Shown here one piece after another: positions 15,938-25,727 of a stretch of 64,000 bases of DNA. Source of the DNA: JBECKX01 sp964468475 (GTDB lineage: Bacteria; Zixibacteria; MSB-5A5; CAIYYT01); NCBI GenBank assembly GCA_964468475.1, contig CAYXUL010000008.1, positions 8,641-72,640 on the forward strand, given 5' to 3'. How positions within the stretch are numbered: position 1 is the stretch's first letter; each line of letters starts with the position of its first letter. Position numbers and translations under genes: made by a program. The notes beneath the pieces are model-generated. The model searched no databases. It saw nothing but the letters and a program-made list of their open reading frames with translations, and was not told the DNA's origin.

Positions 15938-16716
15938 GTGCCGGAACGATTCGCGGCAGTCGACATCGGGTCAAACTCGTGCCTGCTACTGATTGTTGAG
16001 AAAATCTCTCCAGCAGAAGCTCGAGTACTGCTCGACACCAAGCGCTCCACGCGAGTCTCGGCTGAGGTCGCAAAGCGGGGAGTCATCGGAGATTCGGCAG
16101 CCGAATCGCTATTCAAGGCGCTAAGCGAGCTTCAGCAATTCATTCAAAAGCATAAAGTGGACACCGTNNNNNNNNNNNNNNNNNNNNNNNNNNNNNNNNN
16201 NNNNNNNNNNNNNNNNNNNNNNNNNNNNNNNNNNNNNNNNNNNNNNNNNNNNNNNNNNNNNNNNNNNCCGAGAAATTCCAGCTTGATCAAAGAGTCTCGT
16301 CTACCCGACTGGCAGAGGTGGACGCCTACCTAACGGAGCTTTTCTTGCGGGGTGAGGTGCCACTACCTCAGCCCGAAGGTGGCTTTATAGTCGTCGGTGG
16401 AACCATTACCACGCTTGGCGCAGCCTTCCACAAACTCACAGAATTCGCCCCGGCGATAGTGCATGGCACGAAGTTATCCTCACTGTGGATTGAAGAAATT
16501 GCAGCCCGATTTGCCGAATCCGCTGTCGAGCAGCGGCGAGAGCTGATTCCATTCGATCCCAAACGTGCGGAGATCATCCTGGCTGGAACTCTCATAGTGC
16601 GTCGGTTGTTAAATTGGAGTACTCAAAACACGCTGATAGTCTCGAATCGCGGATTACGCTGGGGCCTGCTTCTGGATAAATTCGCAGCGTTACGGCAGCT
16701 TGAGATTAAACAATAG
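15938..16716 (+). CDS. Ppx/GppA phosphatase family protein, interrupted by a scaffold gap
   Basis: This is an exopolyphosphatase or guanosine-pentaphosphatase-like enzyme of the actin/Hsp70 fold. The 5' part (77 aa) has the phosphate-1 motif AAVDIGSNSCLLLI. The 3' part, in a different frame relative to the 100 Ns, has FIVVGGTITTLGAA and ends at 16716. Visible coding sums to about 226 aa, whereas the short form of the family is about 300 aa, so roughly 80 residues are probably missing in the gap. GTG 15938 is the likely start. It is not a frameshifted pseudogene on this evidence. Confidence 0.85.
16168..16267. other. Assembly gap (100 N) inside ppx/gppA
   Basis: The flanks share no overlap and the reading frame does not carry through 100 bases. 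The placeholder is therefore not the real length; family length suggests around 240 missing bases. Confidence 0.8.
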
Positions 16717-16968
16717 CTCAGCGACTTCGTTTAGATTCTGACGGAATAATTCTTACCGCACCAGTACGTGCAATTCGGGAGAACTCGCTATAGCCGACAT
16801 CGCGAAAGAATGCGTTTGGTAGAGATTGGGCTTGAGAGAAATATCTTGACCTGAAGCCTTAAATTGGCGAAATACCAGCGCAAAGATGATTGACTACAAA
16901 GAACTTAAGGCCCCTGAAGGCCGATCCAAACAGCCGCCGCGTGGTTGTTGTTCACAGCGAGTTACCTG

Positions 16969-19479
16969 ATGCGACGTACATTTCTTATTCTAATTTTACT
17001 CTTATTCTTAGCCGCACCGCTCTTTGCCTGGATTTCCTATACCCTCGACAATCCCGTTGATCAACTACTTGATAACAGCGCTATCGATTTTGTGTATGAC
17101 GGCGTCTATGTCTGGGTGGCAACCGGATTGGGTGTATCAGGAACTTCAGATGGTGGCCAGACCTGGAGGTCGTACAACAAGACTAATGGTCTTTTGGACT
17201 ACAGTGTGTCGGCAATCGCCAAGGTCGGAGAGGAACTCTGGGTAGCCACCACAGATTCGGTGTACTCAAACAGCGTTGGCGCTGGACTCGATTATACAGC
17301 GGACCGTGGTGAGCATTGGTATTCATTCGACGACTATCGGCTCAAAGGTCGCGGAAGGATCATCTATGACATATCGGTTCACGATTCTCTGATTGTGATG
17401 CCTGCTTTCCTAAGTGGTCTCGTTCGCTCAACTGACAATGGAAATACCTGGGATAATATCTTTATTGATGCTGAAGTAGCAGCCGACTATGCAGATGACA
17501 GCCTGGCTAATACCGACGAGAGTACTGCGGGATCTGCAGGTCTGCGTGGTCGCTATTTCTCGTCTGTGATCGACCCGTATCACATCGACACACTGATTGT
17601 GTGGGCAGGAAGCGCAGCCGGGGTCCAGAGAATTTACTATATCAACCGCTCGAAGAAGCTTCCCTCAAATCGCATTTTCGATATTGCGGGCAGCGGCGAC
17701 GGTCGCTGGTGGATCGCCACCGACATGGGTATCTCGGTCTTTGTCGATTCTTCATTCACCTTTAGTTCATATTTCGAAGACGATGGTTTGCCCGGCAACT
17801 ACTACACCGCAGTTGGCGCCAACGGTGATCTGGGAGCAGCCGGTCTGTATGATACACTCAGCCAGCAGGCCGACGGCTTCATAGTCTCCACCGATGGCGG
17901 GTTGAATTGGAATTACTATCAGCCCGCGCAGGCGACTGGTCCCGGAACCAAAGTGGAAGAAGTTGAGATGTGGGATAACGATATCTGGGCGGCTTGTAAC
18001 GCCGGCGGTTTGATTCGTTCCACCGATCTGGGCTCTTCCTGGCAAACGATCTATCCACCCGCCGGGGAGACACCGCCCGAGGTACTGACCCACGTCCATT
18101 CAATAGATATTGCCAAACGTGATAATTTTGTCCGCGTCTCGGCCGGCACCGATTCCGGTCTGGTAGTTCTCTACTATAGCGATCCGAACACACTGGATTC
18201 AACCGTGATATTACCGCTGTTTGATAACGCAACCTGGGGACAGAAGGTGGTTTCTGTAGCGACGGGTGTGACACAGGTCGCAGACGAGTTCTGGCTGGCG
18301 GTACAACCCTACAAACAGGATGTTGGTTCCGAGCCGGCAGTCTTGCGCAGCACTAACCGCGGGTTCTTCTGGGATCAATTCCTTACCGGCCCACCGGCAG
18401 TGACTCCGTACGACATTGAAATGGGCCCGGCCTTCGCCGATACCGGCACCGCAATCTGGGTAGCCACTGGGGCCGGATTGAGGCGAACGCGCAACTTCGG
18501 AAAGAACTTTGATGTTTTTAGTGCATACGGCCCTGCGGTCGGACCAAAATCACTGTTGCATTGTGTTGAAGTGGACAGCGGCAAAGCTTTCTTTGGTTCG
18601 GACAGCTTAGGCATGGAAGCTACAGGAGACTATGGTGTGTCATTCTTCGGCTTTACGGCGCAAAATGATCCCACCAAGCCCGATTTTGTGGGGCGTTCGT
18701 ACATGGGTCAGACGTTGCCGGATACCGTGACCGGTTTAGGAGCAAACTTCATTATCGCGCTCGAACTTCAACGCACACGGGGAAAATCTATAGTATATGC
18801 CGGTGGTCAGGCGACAGGACTTACCGCCGGAGAACGCAATGGCGTATACGAGACCTCAGACCGCGGACTGAACTGGACCCTAACTCTACCTGATGTGCAA
18901 GCCTTCAACTTCTCCTTCAATGGCGATACAGCCTTTGCCGCAACCTGGTCGGGCTTATATATGAGTCCGAATGAAGGTGAATCCTGGGAGAGGCTCAAGA
19001 TTGTAGATCAGGTCAGTGGTCGCTTCATTAGCGATTCAGTTCATGTTAATGGCGTGGATGTAGTCGGCGACCAGGTTTGGGTTGGCACGGATGACGGCAT
19101 TGCCCATGCCTCCTTAAACGACCTGACCAGTTGGACGATTCTCAGATCGTTTTTCCATATTCCGGAGACCGCCCAGGGCGACAATCTCACCTACGCGTCA
19201 CCAAGCCCGTTCTCTCCCTATATCCATCAGCAGATGAAGTTTCACTATCGGCTTAAGAACGCTGGTATGGTGACTATCAAGATTTATGACTTTGCCAACA
19301 ACCTGGTGAAGACTGTTGTGAAGGATGTCCAGCGGGATGCCGACGTGCAGTATGACGACATCGATGTCTGGGATGGCCGCAATGGCAATGACGACATTGT
19401 GGCAGCAGGAGTATACTTCTACCAGATCAAGTCCAGCGGTGGTGACGAGTACTGGGGAAAATTCATGGTGATTCCCTAG
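16969..19479 (+). CDS. Secreted beta-propeller protein with FlgD/T9SS-like C-terminal domain
   Basis: This is an 836-aa exported protein. Residues 1-20 form a signal peptide (hydrophobic FLILILLLFLAAPLFA). The body contains at least seven Asp-box/BNR-type repeats of the S-x-D-x-G-x-x-W kind (TSDGGQTW, STDNGNTW, STDGGLNW, STDLGSSW, STNRGFFW, TSDRGLNW, SPNEGESW), typical of sortilin-like propellers. The last ~95 residues look like a FlgD Ig-like domain (VTIKIYDFANNLVK, VWDGRNGND, AAGVYFYQIKS) ending in KFMVIP, like C-terminal sorting domains in the FCB group. ATG 16969 is preferred over GTG/TTG codons upstream because the signal peptide begins there. The ligand is unknown. Confidence 0.85.
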   Translation: MRRTFLILILLLFLAAPLFAWISYTLDNPVDQLLDNSAIDFVYDGVYVWVATGLGVSGTSDGGQTWRSYNKTNGLLDYSVSAIAKVGEELWVATTDSVYSNSVGAGLDYTADRGEHWYSFDDYRLKGRGRIIYDISVHDSLIVMPAFLSGLVRSTDNGNTWDNIFIDAEVAADYADDSLANTDESTAGSAGLRGRYFSSVIDPYHIDTLIVWAGSAAGVQRIYYINRSKKLPSNRIFDIAGSGDGRWWIATDMGISVFVDSSFTFSSYFEDDGLPGNYYTAVGANGDLGAAGLYDTLSQQADGFIVSTDGGLNWNYYQPAQATGPGTKVEEVEMWDNDIWAACNAGGLIRSTDLGSSWQTIYPPAGETPPEVLTHVHSIDIAKRDNFVRVSAGTDSGLVVLYYSDPNTLDSTVILPLFDNATWGQKVVSVATGVTQVADEFWLAVQPYKQDVGSEPAVLRSTNRGFFWDQFLTGPPAVTPYDIEMGPAFADTGTAIWVATGAGLRRTRNFGKNFDVFSAYGPAVGPKSLLHCVEVDSGKAFFGSDSLGMEATGDYGVSFFGFTAQNDPTKPDFVGRSYMGQTLPDTVTGLGANFIIALELQRTRGKSIVYAGGQATGLTAGERNGVYETSDRGLNWTLTLPDVQAFNFSFNGDTAFAATWSGLYMSPNEGESWERLKIVDQVSGRFISDSVHVNGVDVVGDQVWVGTDDGIAHASLNDLTSWTILRSFFHIPETAQGDNLTYASPSPFSPYIHQQMKFHYRLKNAGMVTIKIYDFANNLVKTVVKDVQRDADVQYDDIDVWDGRNGNDDIVAAGVYFYQIKSSGGDEYWGKFMVIP

Positions 19480-20460
19480 ATGAGACTGAAAGCAAAAATA
19501 TACCTGTCTTTGTCACTGGTCATCCTCCTGGCCATAGCAGCGCCACTTTCGGCGCAAAGCGAGAATGGTGGTTATGCCGGCGCGATGCTACAGATCGACC
19601 TGAGCCCGCGTGCCACCGGTATGGGCGGTGCTTATACCGCCGTCTCCGATGACATTTACGGCCTGTTCGTTAATCCCGGGGCGGCTGCCCAAATCCAGCG
19701 TAACAGCTTCGGCGGCGCCTATCGTGACATGTCACTCGGGCGATCGCTACAGCAGATCGCAGTTCTCTTCCCGGTGCGCAACGAAGCCGCTATCGGGCTT
19801 ACCGCACAACTTGCGACCGTGAAAGACGTCATGGGCCGCACAACCAGGGGCGAGCCGACAGATAATTTGAGTAATTATGATGCAGCATTCGGAATTGTCT
19901 TCTCACGCCGATTCTCACGGTACTTCACCTTTGGTGGCGATGCACGCTACTACTATAAGCGTCTCGAAACAGCCTCGGCGTACTCCGCAGGTTTTGACGC
20001 CGGTGCCATGCTGCACCTTGATTCCACCTCGGTCATAGATCCCGACGGTCCCCTGGACTTAGTGAGATTGGCGGCTGTGGTGCGTAACATTGAAACGAAA
20101 TACCCCTGGAACACTGGGAACTACTGGGCTCATCAGGGTTATCTCGGCACTGATGTAAAAGAGAAGGTGCCAATGATAGTTAAGCTCGGTGGATCTGTTC
20201 TGATGCTAGACCGTCGCCTGCTGCTCGCGCTCGACGGGGAATGGGATGAAAAGCGATCCGTAGGTGCTTACGCGGGCGCTGAAGTCAAAATTACTTCAAT
20301 GTTTGCTTTGCGCGGAGGTCTGGCCAGAGGCGAACCGGCATTCGGCGTTGGAGCTTCTTCGAAGGTTGGCGAAATGCATATGCAGATCGATCTCGCTGTC
20401 GAGCAATCCCAGAACATAGGTGATTGGGAAACGATAGTTGGCCTGATCATTAGCAACTAG
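19480..20460 (+). CDS. PorV/PorQ-family outer-membrane protein (first copy)
   Basis: The 326-aa protein has a signal peptide (about 1-25, ending in LSAQ) and the family N-terminal pattern LSPRATGMGGAYTAVSDDIYGLFVNPGAAA, of which RATGMGGAYTAVSDD is the clearest part. The rest alternates short strands, consistent with a FadL/PorV-like beta-barrel. In Bacteroidetes, PorV shuttles type IX cargo to the attachment complex; here the ATG directly abuts the stop of the propeller gene, whose C-terminus looks like such cargo. A role as a dedicated shuttle is inferred. Confidence 0.82.
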   Translation: MRLKAKIYLSLSLVILLAIAAPLSAQSENGGYAGAMLQIDLSPRATGMGGAYTAVSDDIYGLFVNPGAAAQIQRNSFGGAYRDMSLGRSLQQIAVLFPVRNEAAIGLTAQLATVKDVMGRTTRGEPTDNLSNYDAAFGIVFSRRFSRYFTFGGDARYYYKRLETASAYSAGFDAGAMLHLDSTSVIDPDGPLDLVRLAAVVRNIETKYPWNTGNYWAHQGYLGTDVKEKVPMIVKLGGSVLMLDRRLLLALDGEWDEKRSVGAYAGAEVKITSMFALRGGLARGEPAFGVGASSKVGEMHMQIDLAVEQSQNIGDWETIVGLIISN

Positions 20461-20485
20461 CGGGACGTCATAGCTTATTCCTAAG

Positions 20486-21388
20486 ATGAACAAATATTTA
20501 AGCATAACTAGAGTCGCTAGCGCCATCGTGTTGCTTGCTATGGTCGGCTCTTCCCAGGCGAAGGATCCCGCTTCGGTGGGATTTACGTTTCTCAAGACTA
20601 CAGTAAGCGCGCGTCATGCGGCGATGGGTGATGTCGGAGTAGCAATGGCAGGCAGGCTTTACGGAGTCCAGCTGAATCCGGCCTCCATCGGCGCTATTAC
20701 CTCGAAGACTGTTGGCTTTGTCCATCAGGAAGGCATCTTCGACACTCGCCGCGAATTCGTTGGTGCCTCCCTGCCACTTCTTGGGGGAGGGCTCGCTGTG
20801 GGTCTTGATTATTTCAAGATCGCCAACATCGAGGGCCGCACCGGGCCGACCGAACACCCCTCGACGATCTTTGATTCTCAGGACATAGCTACATTCGCAA
20901 CTTTCGCCCTGCCGCTGACCGAGCAATTCAGAGTCGGGGTAACGTCAAAGTACGCCGCAGAGAAGATTGATATTGAAACCGCGGACGCGGTCCTCTTCGA
21001 TATGGGCGCCCAGTATCAGGCGACACCGATCTTCAGCCTTGGAGCAGCAGTCCGCAATTTGGGCAGCAAGCCCAAATTCTTTGATGAAGCTATCAACCTA
21101 CCGGTAACCTTCTCAGGTGGTATCAGCGCCAGCTTTCCCCAAACCATAATCAGCGCTGACATTTCACTGCCCAAAGAATCCGATACGCGTTTCAACCTGG
21201 GCGCTGAGCGGATCGTGGGCGACTTCCTCGCCCTGCGAGCCGGCTACAAGATCGGCTACGACGAGGAACACCTTGCTTTTGGCGTCGGATTTATGCAATC
21301 TATCTGGCAAATTGACTACGCGTTTGTGCCTTACAGCTCAAACCTGGGCGATGTACATCGTTTTGCCCTGACCGTAGCCATCAAGTAG
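20486..21388 (+). CDS. PorV/PorQ-family outer-membrane protein (second copy)
   Basis: This 300-aa protein is a divergent relative of the preceding gene: signal peptide (about 1-25), TTVSARHAAMGDVGVAMAG and YGVQLNPASIGAI in place of the usual AxGMGGA and NPA motifs, then repeated amphipathic strands. It sits 25 bp downstream in the same operon. The family reading is good; a specific role (second shuttle, assembly factor or transporter) cannot be read from the sequence. Confidence 0.8.
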   Translation: MNKYLSITRVASAIVLLAMVGSSQAKDPASVGFTFLKTTVSARHAAMGDVGVAMAGRLYGVQLNPASIGAITSKTVGFVHQEGIFDTRREFVGASLPLLGGGLAVGLDYFKIANIEGRTGPTEHPSTIFDSQDIATFATFALPLTEQFRVGVTSKYAAEKIDIETADAVLFDMGAQYQATPIFSLGAAVRNLGSKPKFFDEAINLPVTFSGGISASFPQTIISADISLPKESDTRFNLGAERIVGDFLALRAGYKIGYDEEHLAFGVGFMQSIWQIDYAFVPYSSNLGDVHRFALTVAIK

Positions 21389-21435
21389 ATTGACGATCTG
21401 AAACCTAGCAGCCAAGAGCATTAGAAGGACTCAGC

Positions 21436-22563
21436 ATGGCCAAATATAAGATTGCCTGGATGCCCGGCGATGGCGTCGGTGTCGACGTCATGGAAGCAGC
21501 AAAGATAGTTCTCGATAAAATCGATTTCGATGCCGAATACGTGCCCGCAGATATCGGCTGGGAATTCTGGTGCAAGGAGGGCAATCCTCTCCCTGACCGC
21601 ACGATAGAGATTCTCAAGAATACCGACTGTGCCTTATTCGGAGCCATCACCTCCAAACCCAAAGAAGAGTGTGAGTCCGAGCTGGTGCCGGAACTGCAGG
21701 GCAAGGGCCTGGTCTACTCATCGCCGATCGTACGGCTGAGACAGGAGTTTAACCTGCGGACTAATCTGCGCCCCTGTCGGGCATACAAAGGCAATCCGCT
21801 CAATTATCGCGACGGAATCGACATTACGGTTTTCCGCGAAAACACGGAAGACCTTTACGCCGGAGTCGAGTTTTTCCCAATTCCTGCTGAGGTGCGCGAT
21901 GCACTGGTCAAACACCACAAGAAAATGAAGCGCTTTGCCGAGCAGCCGGAGAATGAAGTAGCCCTTTCGTGTCGCCTGATCACCAGGAAGGCCTCTGAGA
22001 ATATCGCCCGTGATGCATTCGAATATGCGAAGAATACCGGCAGGAAATCTGTGACTGTCGTAGAAAAACCGAATGTGATCCGGGAAACTTCGGGTCTTTT
22101 TGTGCGCACTGCTCGCGAAATCGCTAAGGAGTATCCCGGCATCGACCTCTGGGAGACGAATATCGATGCCATGTGCATGTGGCTGATTAAGAATCCGCTC
22201 GATTATTCGGTGATTGTAACCTCCAATATGTTCGGCGATATCATCTCCGACCTATGCGCGCAGTTAGTGGGTGGACTGGGATTTGCGTCTTCCGGTAACA
22301 TCGGCGACAACTACGCCGTCTTCGAACCAACTCACGGTTCTGCTCCCAAGTATGCCGGGCAGTACAAAGTCAACCCGATGGCAATGTTATTGACTACACG
22401 GTTGATGCTGGAATGGCTGGGCGAGACGAAGTCTGCTGATCGCCTGGAGGAAGCGATAGCTGCGGTCATCGAAGAGAAAAAGACGCTGACCTATGACATG
22501 GGCGGGAATTCATCGACGCTTGATGTCGCCAAAGCGGTGGCCGCGAAACTGGAACATATGTAG
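21436..22563 (+). CDS. Isocitrate/isopropylmalate-family dehydrogenase, probably isocitrate dehydrogenase
   Basis: This 375-aa beta-decarboxylating dehydrogenase has PGDGVGVDVMEAA, the substrate-arginine region LRTNLRPCRAY, FRENTEDLYAGVE, the catalytic lysine/aspartate region NIDAMCMWLI and SNMFGDIISDL. The cofactor loop reads HGSAPKYAGQYKVNP: the Lys-Tyr pair matches the NADP-binding Lys344/Tyr345 of E. coli isocitrate dehydrogenase, though the later arginine of that enzyme is replaced (TYDMGG). Isocitrate is the likeliest substrate; isopropylmalate or homoisocitrate cannot be excluded. No leu genes are nearby. Confidence 0.85.
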   Translation: MAKYKIAWMPGDGVGVDVMEAAKIVLDKIDFDAEYVPADIGWEFWCKEGNPLPDRTIEILKNTDCALFGAITSKPKEECESELVPELQGKGLVYSSPIVRLRQEFNLRTNLRPCRAYKGNPLNYRDGIDITVFRENTEDLYAGVEFFPIPAEVRDALVKHHKKMKRFAEQPENEVALSCRLITRKASENIARDAFEYAKNTGRKSVTVVEKPNVIRETSGLFVRTAREIAKEYPGIDLWETNIDAMCMWLIKNPLDYSVIVTSNMFGDIISDLCAQLVGGLGFASSGNIGDNYAVFEPTHGSAPKYAGQYKVNPMAMLLTTRLMLEWLGETKSADRLEEAIAAVIEEKKTLTYDMGGNSSTLDVAKAVAAKLEHM

Positions 22564-22571
22564 GCCGGCGC

Positions 22572-22591
22572 GAGTAGCGCAAGAGCTACTC
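22572..22591. terminator. Stem-loop between convergent genes (GAGTAGC-N6-GCTACTC)
   Basis: Perfect 7-bp arms lie 8 bp after the dehydrogenase stop, and the right arm includes the stop codon of the convergent brkB gene. The symmetric stem could end transcripts from both sides, but no T-tract follows, so it may be a 3'-end stabiliser rather than a strict intrinsic terminator. Confidence 0.45.
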
Positions 22592-23503
22592 CTCGTCGCG
22601 CGCCAGGGCTCGGTCCAGCGCACGTTCTTTTCGTTCCTGAAGATATGACCCGATTTCCGCACCGACCAGGAATACAAATGACGAGTAGTAGACCCAGAGG
22701 AACAGCAGGGCTACTGAGGTGAAGGACCCATAAATGGTGAGTTCTTTGCCGTAATTCTTGACATAGTATTCGAACACCCACTTCGCGATCTCCCACAGAA
22801 CTGCCGCCACGCTTGCGCCGATGAAGGCGCTACGAAAGTGGTTCCACTTTCCGGGCAACAGGTAATAAACCCCCGTGAATAGCATAGTCGAGAGGAGGAT
22901 GGGAATCAGTACCGGCACGATCTTGCCAATCAGCGGAACATCGACAAGTGAGAAATTGAGCACCGGAATTGTCCCCCTGTGAGCGGCGCGCAGTATGCTC
23001 GTTACGAACATCGAGATCATGACGAAGATTATCATAACGGGCACCGAGGTGAGTGCGAACAGCTTCGACTTGATGAAGGTGCGCGAGTCATGGCAGCGCC
23101 AGATCTTATTCAGTGAGTACTCCAGCTCAGAAAAAATTCGCTGACTGGCCCAGAGAATACCTGCCAGTCCGATAATCCCATAGATCGTGCGTCCCCTGAT
23201 GGTCGAGAAAAACAGTTCAATTGTGCCGGACGACGTAACCGGCAAGATCTTTGTGATGAAATTCGAGATTTCGGTCAGGGCTTCCTGAGACGAAGCGACA
23301 AAGAACCCGAAGATTGAAGTCGCCAGAATCATGAAGGGGAGGAAGGATAGTATTGCATAAAACGAGATCGAAGCGGCAAAGGAGGGAACAGGATCATCAA
23401 TATAGGTTCGGTTGATGATTGTTATGATTGCCTTCCAGGTTCTCCGGAGACGTTTAGGCAAAACGGCAAACTCCCATTCCAGTCTGAGTCCGCGGCTATT
23501 CAT
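22586..23503 (-). CDS. YihY/BrkB-family inner-membrane protein
   Basis: This 305-aa integral membrane protein of the UPF0761 (formerly mis-named RNase BN) family has a cytoplasmic N-terminus, then about six hydrophobic segments. The characteristic sequence is DDPVPSFAASISFYAILSFLPF, best recognised as AASISFYAILSFLPF; ILWASQRIFSELEYSLNKIW and LFLWVYYSSFVFLVGAEIG are also typical. The function is not established for the family. ATG 23503 (or GTG 23506) lies inside the end of ligA, so the two genes are co-transcribed. Confidence 0.9.
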   Translation of the reverse strand: MNSRGLRLEWEFAVLPKRLRRTWKAIITIINRTYIDDPVPSFAASISFYAILSFLPFMILATSIFGFFVASSQEALTEISNFITKILPVTSSGTIELFFSTIRGRTIYGIIGLAGILWASQRIFSELEYSLNKIWRCHDSRTFIKSKLFALTSVPVMIIFVMISMFVTSILRAAHRGTIPVLNFSLVDVPLIGKIVPVLIPILLSTMLFTGVYYLLPGKWNHFRSAFIGASVAAVLWEIAKWVFEYYVKNYGKELTIYGSFTSVALLFLWVYYSSFVFLVGAEIGSYLQERKERALDRALARDEE

Positions 23504-25505
23504 CACCGATCAGCGACAGAAATTGCGCTTCAGAGAGTACTTCCACACCAAGTTTCTGTGCCTTTTCCAGTTTTGAACCGGGCTCGGCGCCGGCGACAAC
23601 ATAATCAGTCTTTTTCGAGACGCTCGAAGAAACTTTGGCTCCCAGATCCTGCAACTTCTTCTTGGCCTGGTCGCGCGAGTATTTTTCCAATCCACCCGTC
23701 AGGACAAATGTCTTATCCTTCAACGGTTTTGGTCCGGCGGCAATTTCATACCGCGGCAGTTGCTTCCAGGCATCCTGCAAGCGTTCCATAATCGTGCAAT
23801 TGCGCTCGTTGGCGAAAAAATCAAGGATGCTCTCGGCAACAATCGGTCCTATGCCCTCAATCTCACTCAGTTGCTCAGCGTCAGCCATCATCAATTTCTC
23901 GATACTGCCGAAATTCTCTGCCAGCAGGCCTGCGGCATGCTCGCCGACGTTTGGGATACCCAAAGCGGCCAGCAAATGAGGCAGATCAGCGTCCTTACTC
24001 TTCTCGATTGCCTTGATCAGGTTCTCCGCCGACTTTTCCGCCATCCGCTCGAGGCTCACAACCTGATCGATCCCTACATAATACAGATCAGCGAAATTCT
24101 TGATTAAGCCCTGGTTCAAAAACTGTTCGATCAACTTTGGCCCCAGACCGTCGATATTGACCCCGCCCTTCGAGGCGAAATGGGTGATCCGCTCCAGCAC
24201 CTGCGCGGGGCAGGATACATTTGGGCAACGATACGCAGCCTCCCCCTCTATGCGTACCACCTCACTCTCGCACACCGGGCATTGCTTCGGCATTGAGAAT
24301 TCCTTCTCAGACCCGGTTCGCTTTGACGTCAGTGGCTTGACCACCTCCGGTATTACATCTCCGGCACGCTGGACGATTACCCGATCGCCGATGCGGATAT
24401 CTTTTCGTTTTACCTCATCGTAGTTGTGCAGAGTTGCGCGTTTCACTTCTACGCCGCCGACTCGTACCGGTTGCAGATGAGCTACCGGAGTCAAAGTGCC
24501 CGTGCGGCCAACTTGCACCTGAATGTCCTCGACGATTGTTTCCTCCTGCTGTGGTGGGAATTTCATCGCTACCGCCCACCGGGGCGAGCGCGATAGTTCT
24601 CCCAGCTTCTGCTGCTGGCGGAAGGAATTGACTTTGACCACCATGCCGTCGATGTCGAATTCCATGCTGTTGCGTAACTGTTCGAGTTTGTTGTACTGCT
24701 CGAACACCTCCTCCGGGTGATATACGAGCTGCGCTTGCGGCGAAGTCTCAAATCCTGCCTGCCGCAACTGGTGGAGTAGCTGCCACTGATTGTCTACCTC
24801 AATCCCTTCCAGCCTGCCCACGCCGTGTGCGTAGAAGCGCAGGTTTCGCTGCGCGGTGACTGAGGAATCAAGCTGCCTGACCGAGCCTGCCGCCGTGTTG
24901 CGCGGATTGGCGTATAGTTCCTGCCCTTCCTGCTCTCGCCTGCGGTTCAGCTCTGCAAAGTCGCCTTTGGTCATAATGACTTCGCCGCGTACCTCCAGCA
25001 GCTTCACTGAGATCTCTCGCAGCTTCAACGGCACATTCTTGATCGTACGCAGATTGTCGGTAACGTCCTCACCGGTAGCGCCGTCGCCGCGCGTCAATCC
25101 GAGGCTGAGCACGCTGTCTTCATATACCAGCTCGACCGCAAGACCATCTAACTTGGGCTCCGTAAGGTACTCAACGGTATCAGGATCACCTTTGAGGGTT
25201 TCGCGCACCCGGCGGTCAAAATCGGCGAATTCATTCGGTTTGGTGGCCTTGTTCAGAGAGAGCATCGGGATTGCGCGCCTGACTGACCTAAACGCCGATG
25301 CCGGGGGAGCTCCGACGCGCTGTGTCGGCGAGTCGGGCAATTTCAGGTCGGGATACTGTTCTTCTAACTTTCCCAGTTCGTCAAAGAGACGGTCGTACTC
25401 CCCATCGGTGACTTCCGGGTCGTCGAGCACATAGTAGCGATAGCTGTGATGATGTAACTGCTCGCTCAACTCCGCGATGCGCTTTTTGGCTTCGGCTTTC
25501 TTCAT
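23496..25505 (-). CDS. ligA: NAD-dependent DNA ligase
   Basis: LigA seals nicks in replication and repair using NAD+. The 669-aa protein has the complete domain order: domain Ia (YRYYVLDDPEVTDGEYD), adenylation domain with catalytic Lys118 in TEPKLDG, OB fold, four-cysteine zinc finger (CPVC...CPNVSC), helix-hairpin-helix repeats (LGIPNVGEHAA, IEGIGPIVAES) and a C-terminal BRCT domain (KTFVLTGGLEKYSRDQAKK). A promoter lies immediately before the ATG, and there is no Shine-Dalgarno sequence. Confidence 0.97.
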   Translation of the reverse strand: MKKAEAKKRIAELSEQLHHHSYRYYVLDDPEVTDGEYDRLFDELGKLEEQYPDLKLPDSPTQRVGAPPASAFRSVRRAIPMLSLNKATKPNEFADFDRRVRETLKGDPDTVEYLTEPKLDGLAVELVYEDSVLSLGLTRGDGATGEDVTDNLRTIKNVPLKLREISVKLLEVRGEVIMTKGDFAELNRRREQEGQELYANPRNTAAGSVRQLDSSVTAQRNLRFYAHGVGRLEGIEVDNQWQLLHQLRQAGFETSPQAQLVYHPEEVFEQYNKLEQLRNSMEFDIDGMVVKVNSFRQQQKLGELSRSPRWAVAMKFPPQQEETIVEDIQVQVGRTGTLTPVAHLQPVRVGGVEVKRATLHNYDEVKRKDIRIGDRVIVQRAGDVIPEVVKPLTSKRTGSEKEFSMPKQCPVCESEVVRIEGEAAYRCPNVSCPAQVLERITHFASKGGVNIDGLGPKLIEQFLNQGLIKNFADLYYVGIDQVVSLERMAEKSAENLIKAIEKSKDADLPHLLAALGIPNVGEHAAGLLAENFGSIEKLMMADAEQLSEIEGIGPIVAESILDFFANERNCTIMERLQDAWKQLPRYEIAAGPKPLKDKTFVLTGGLEKYSRDQAKKKLQDLGAKVSSSVSKKTDYVVAGAEPGSKLEKAQKLGVEVLSEAQFLSLIGDE

Positions 25506-25515
25506 TGGAAATTAG

Positions 25516-25544
25516 AATCTATGCTTCTCAAATGCCTTCGTCAA
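25516..25544 (-). promoter_or_regulatory. ligA promoter (TTGACG-N17-TAGATT)
   Basis: On the minus strand the -35 is at 25544-25539 and the -10 at 25521-25516, spaced 17 nt. The -10 ends 10 nt before the ATG at 25505, giving a predicted leader of only a few nucleotides without a ribosome-binding site. Confidence 0.6.
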
Positions 25545-25727
25545 TCAGGTATCGCTCTAGATACGTCTGGAGCTATCAATAGATTAGACGCGAAATTGAT
25601 GAGTGATTGCTCCAGCTTAGGATGATACAGCGCAGCGACTGCAACAGATCGTGGCCATTCATCTGCGAATTGCGATTTTGCCCCAAATCCCTTGACTTTA
25701 CCGTAAGTGTAGTCCCACTTTGACGGT

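Noticed and set aside
15938..16716. Ppx/GppA as a frameshifted pseudogene
   Set aside because: The frame change occurs across a 100-N placeholder of unknown true length, so it is an assembly effect rather than evidence of mutation.
16717..16968. Small RNA or riboswitch before the propeller gene
   Set aside because: Only weak, non-consensus promoter-like words and a 4-bp hairpin are visible; nothing supports a specific element.
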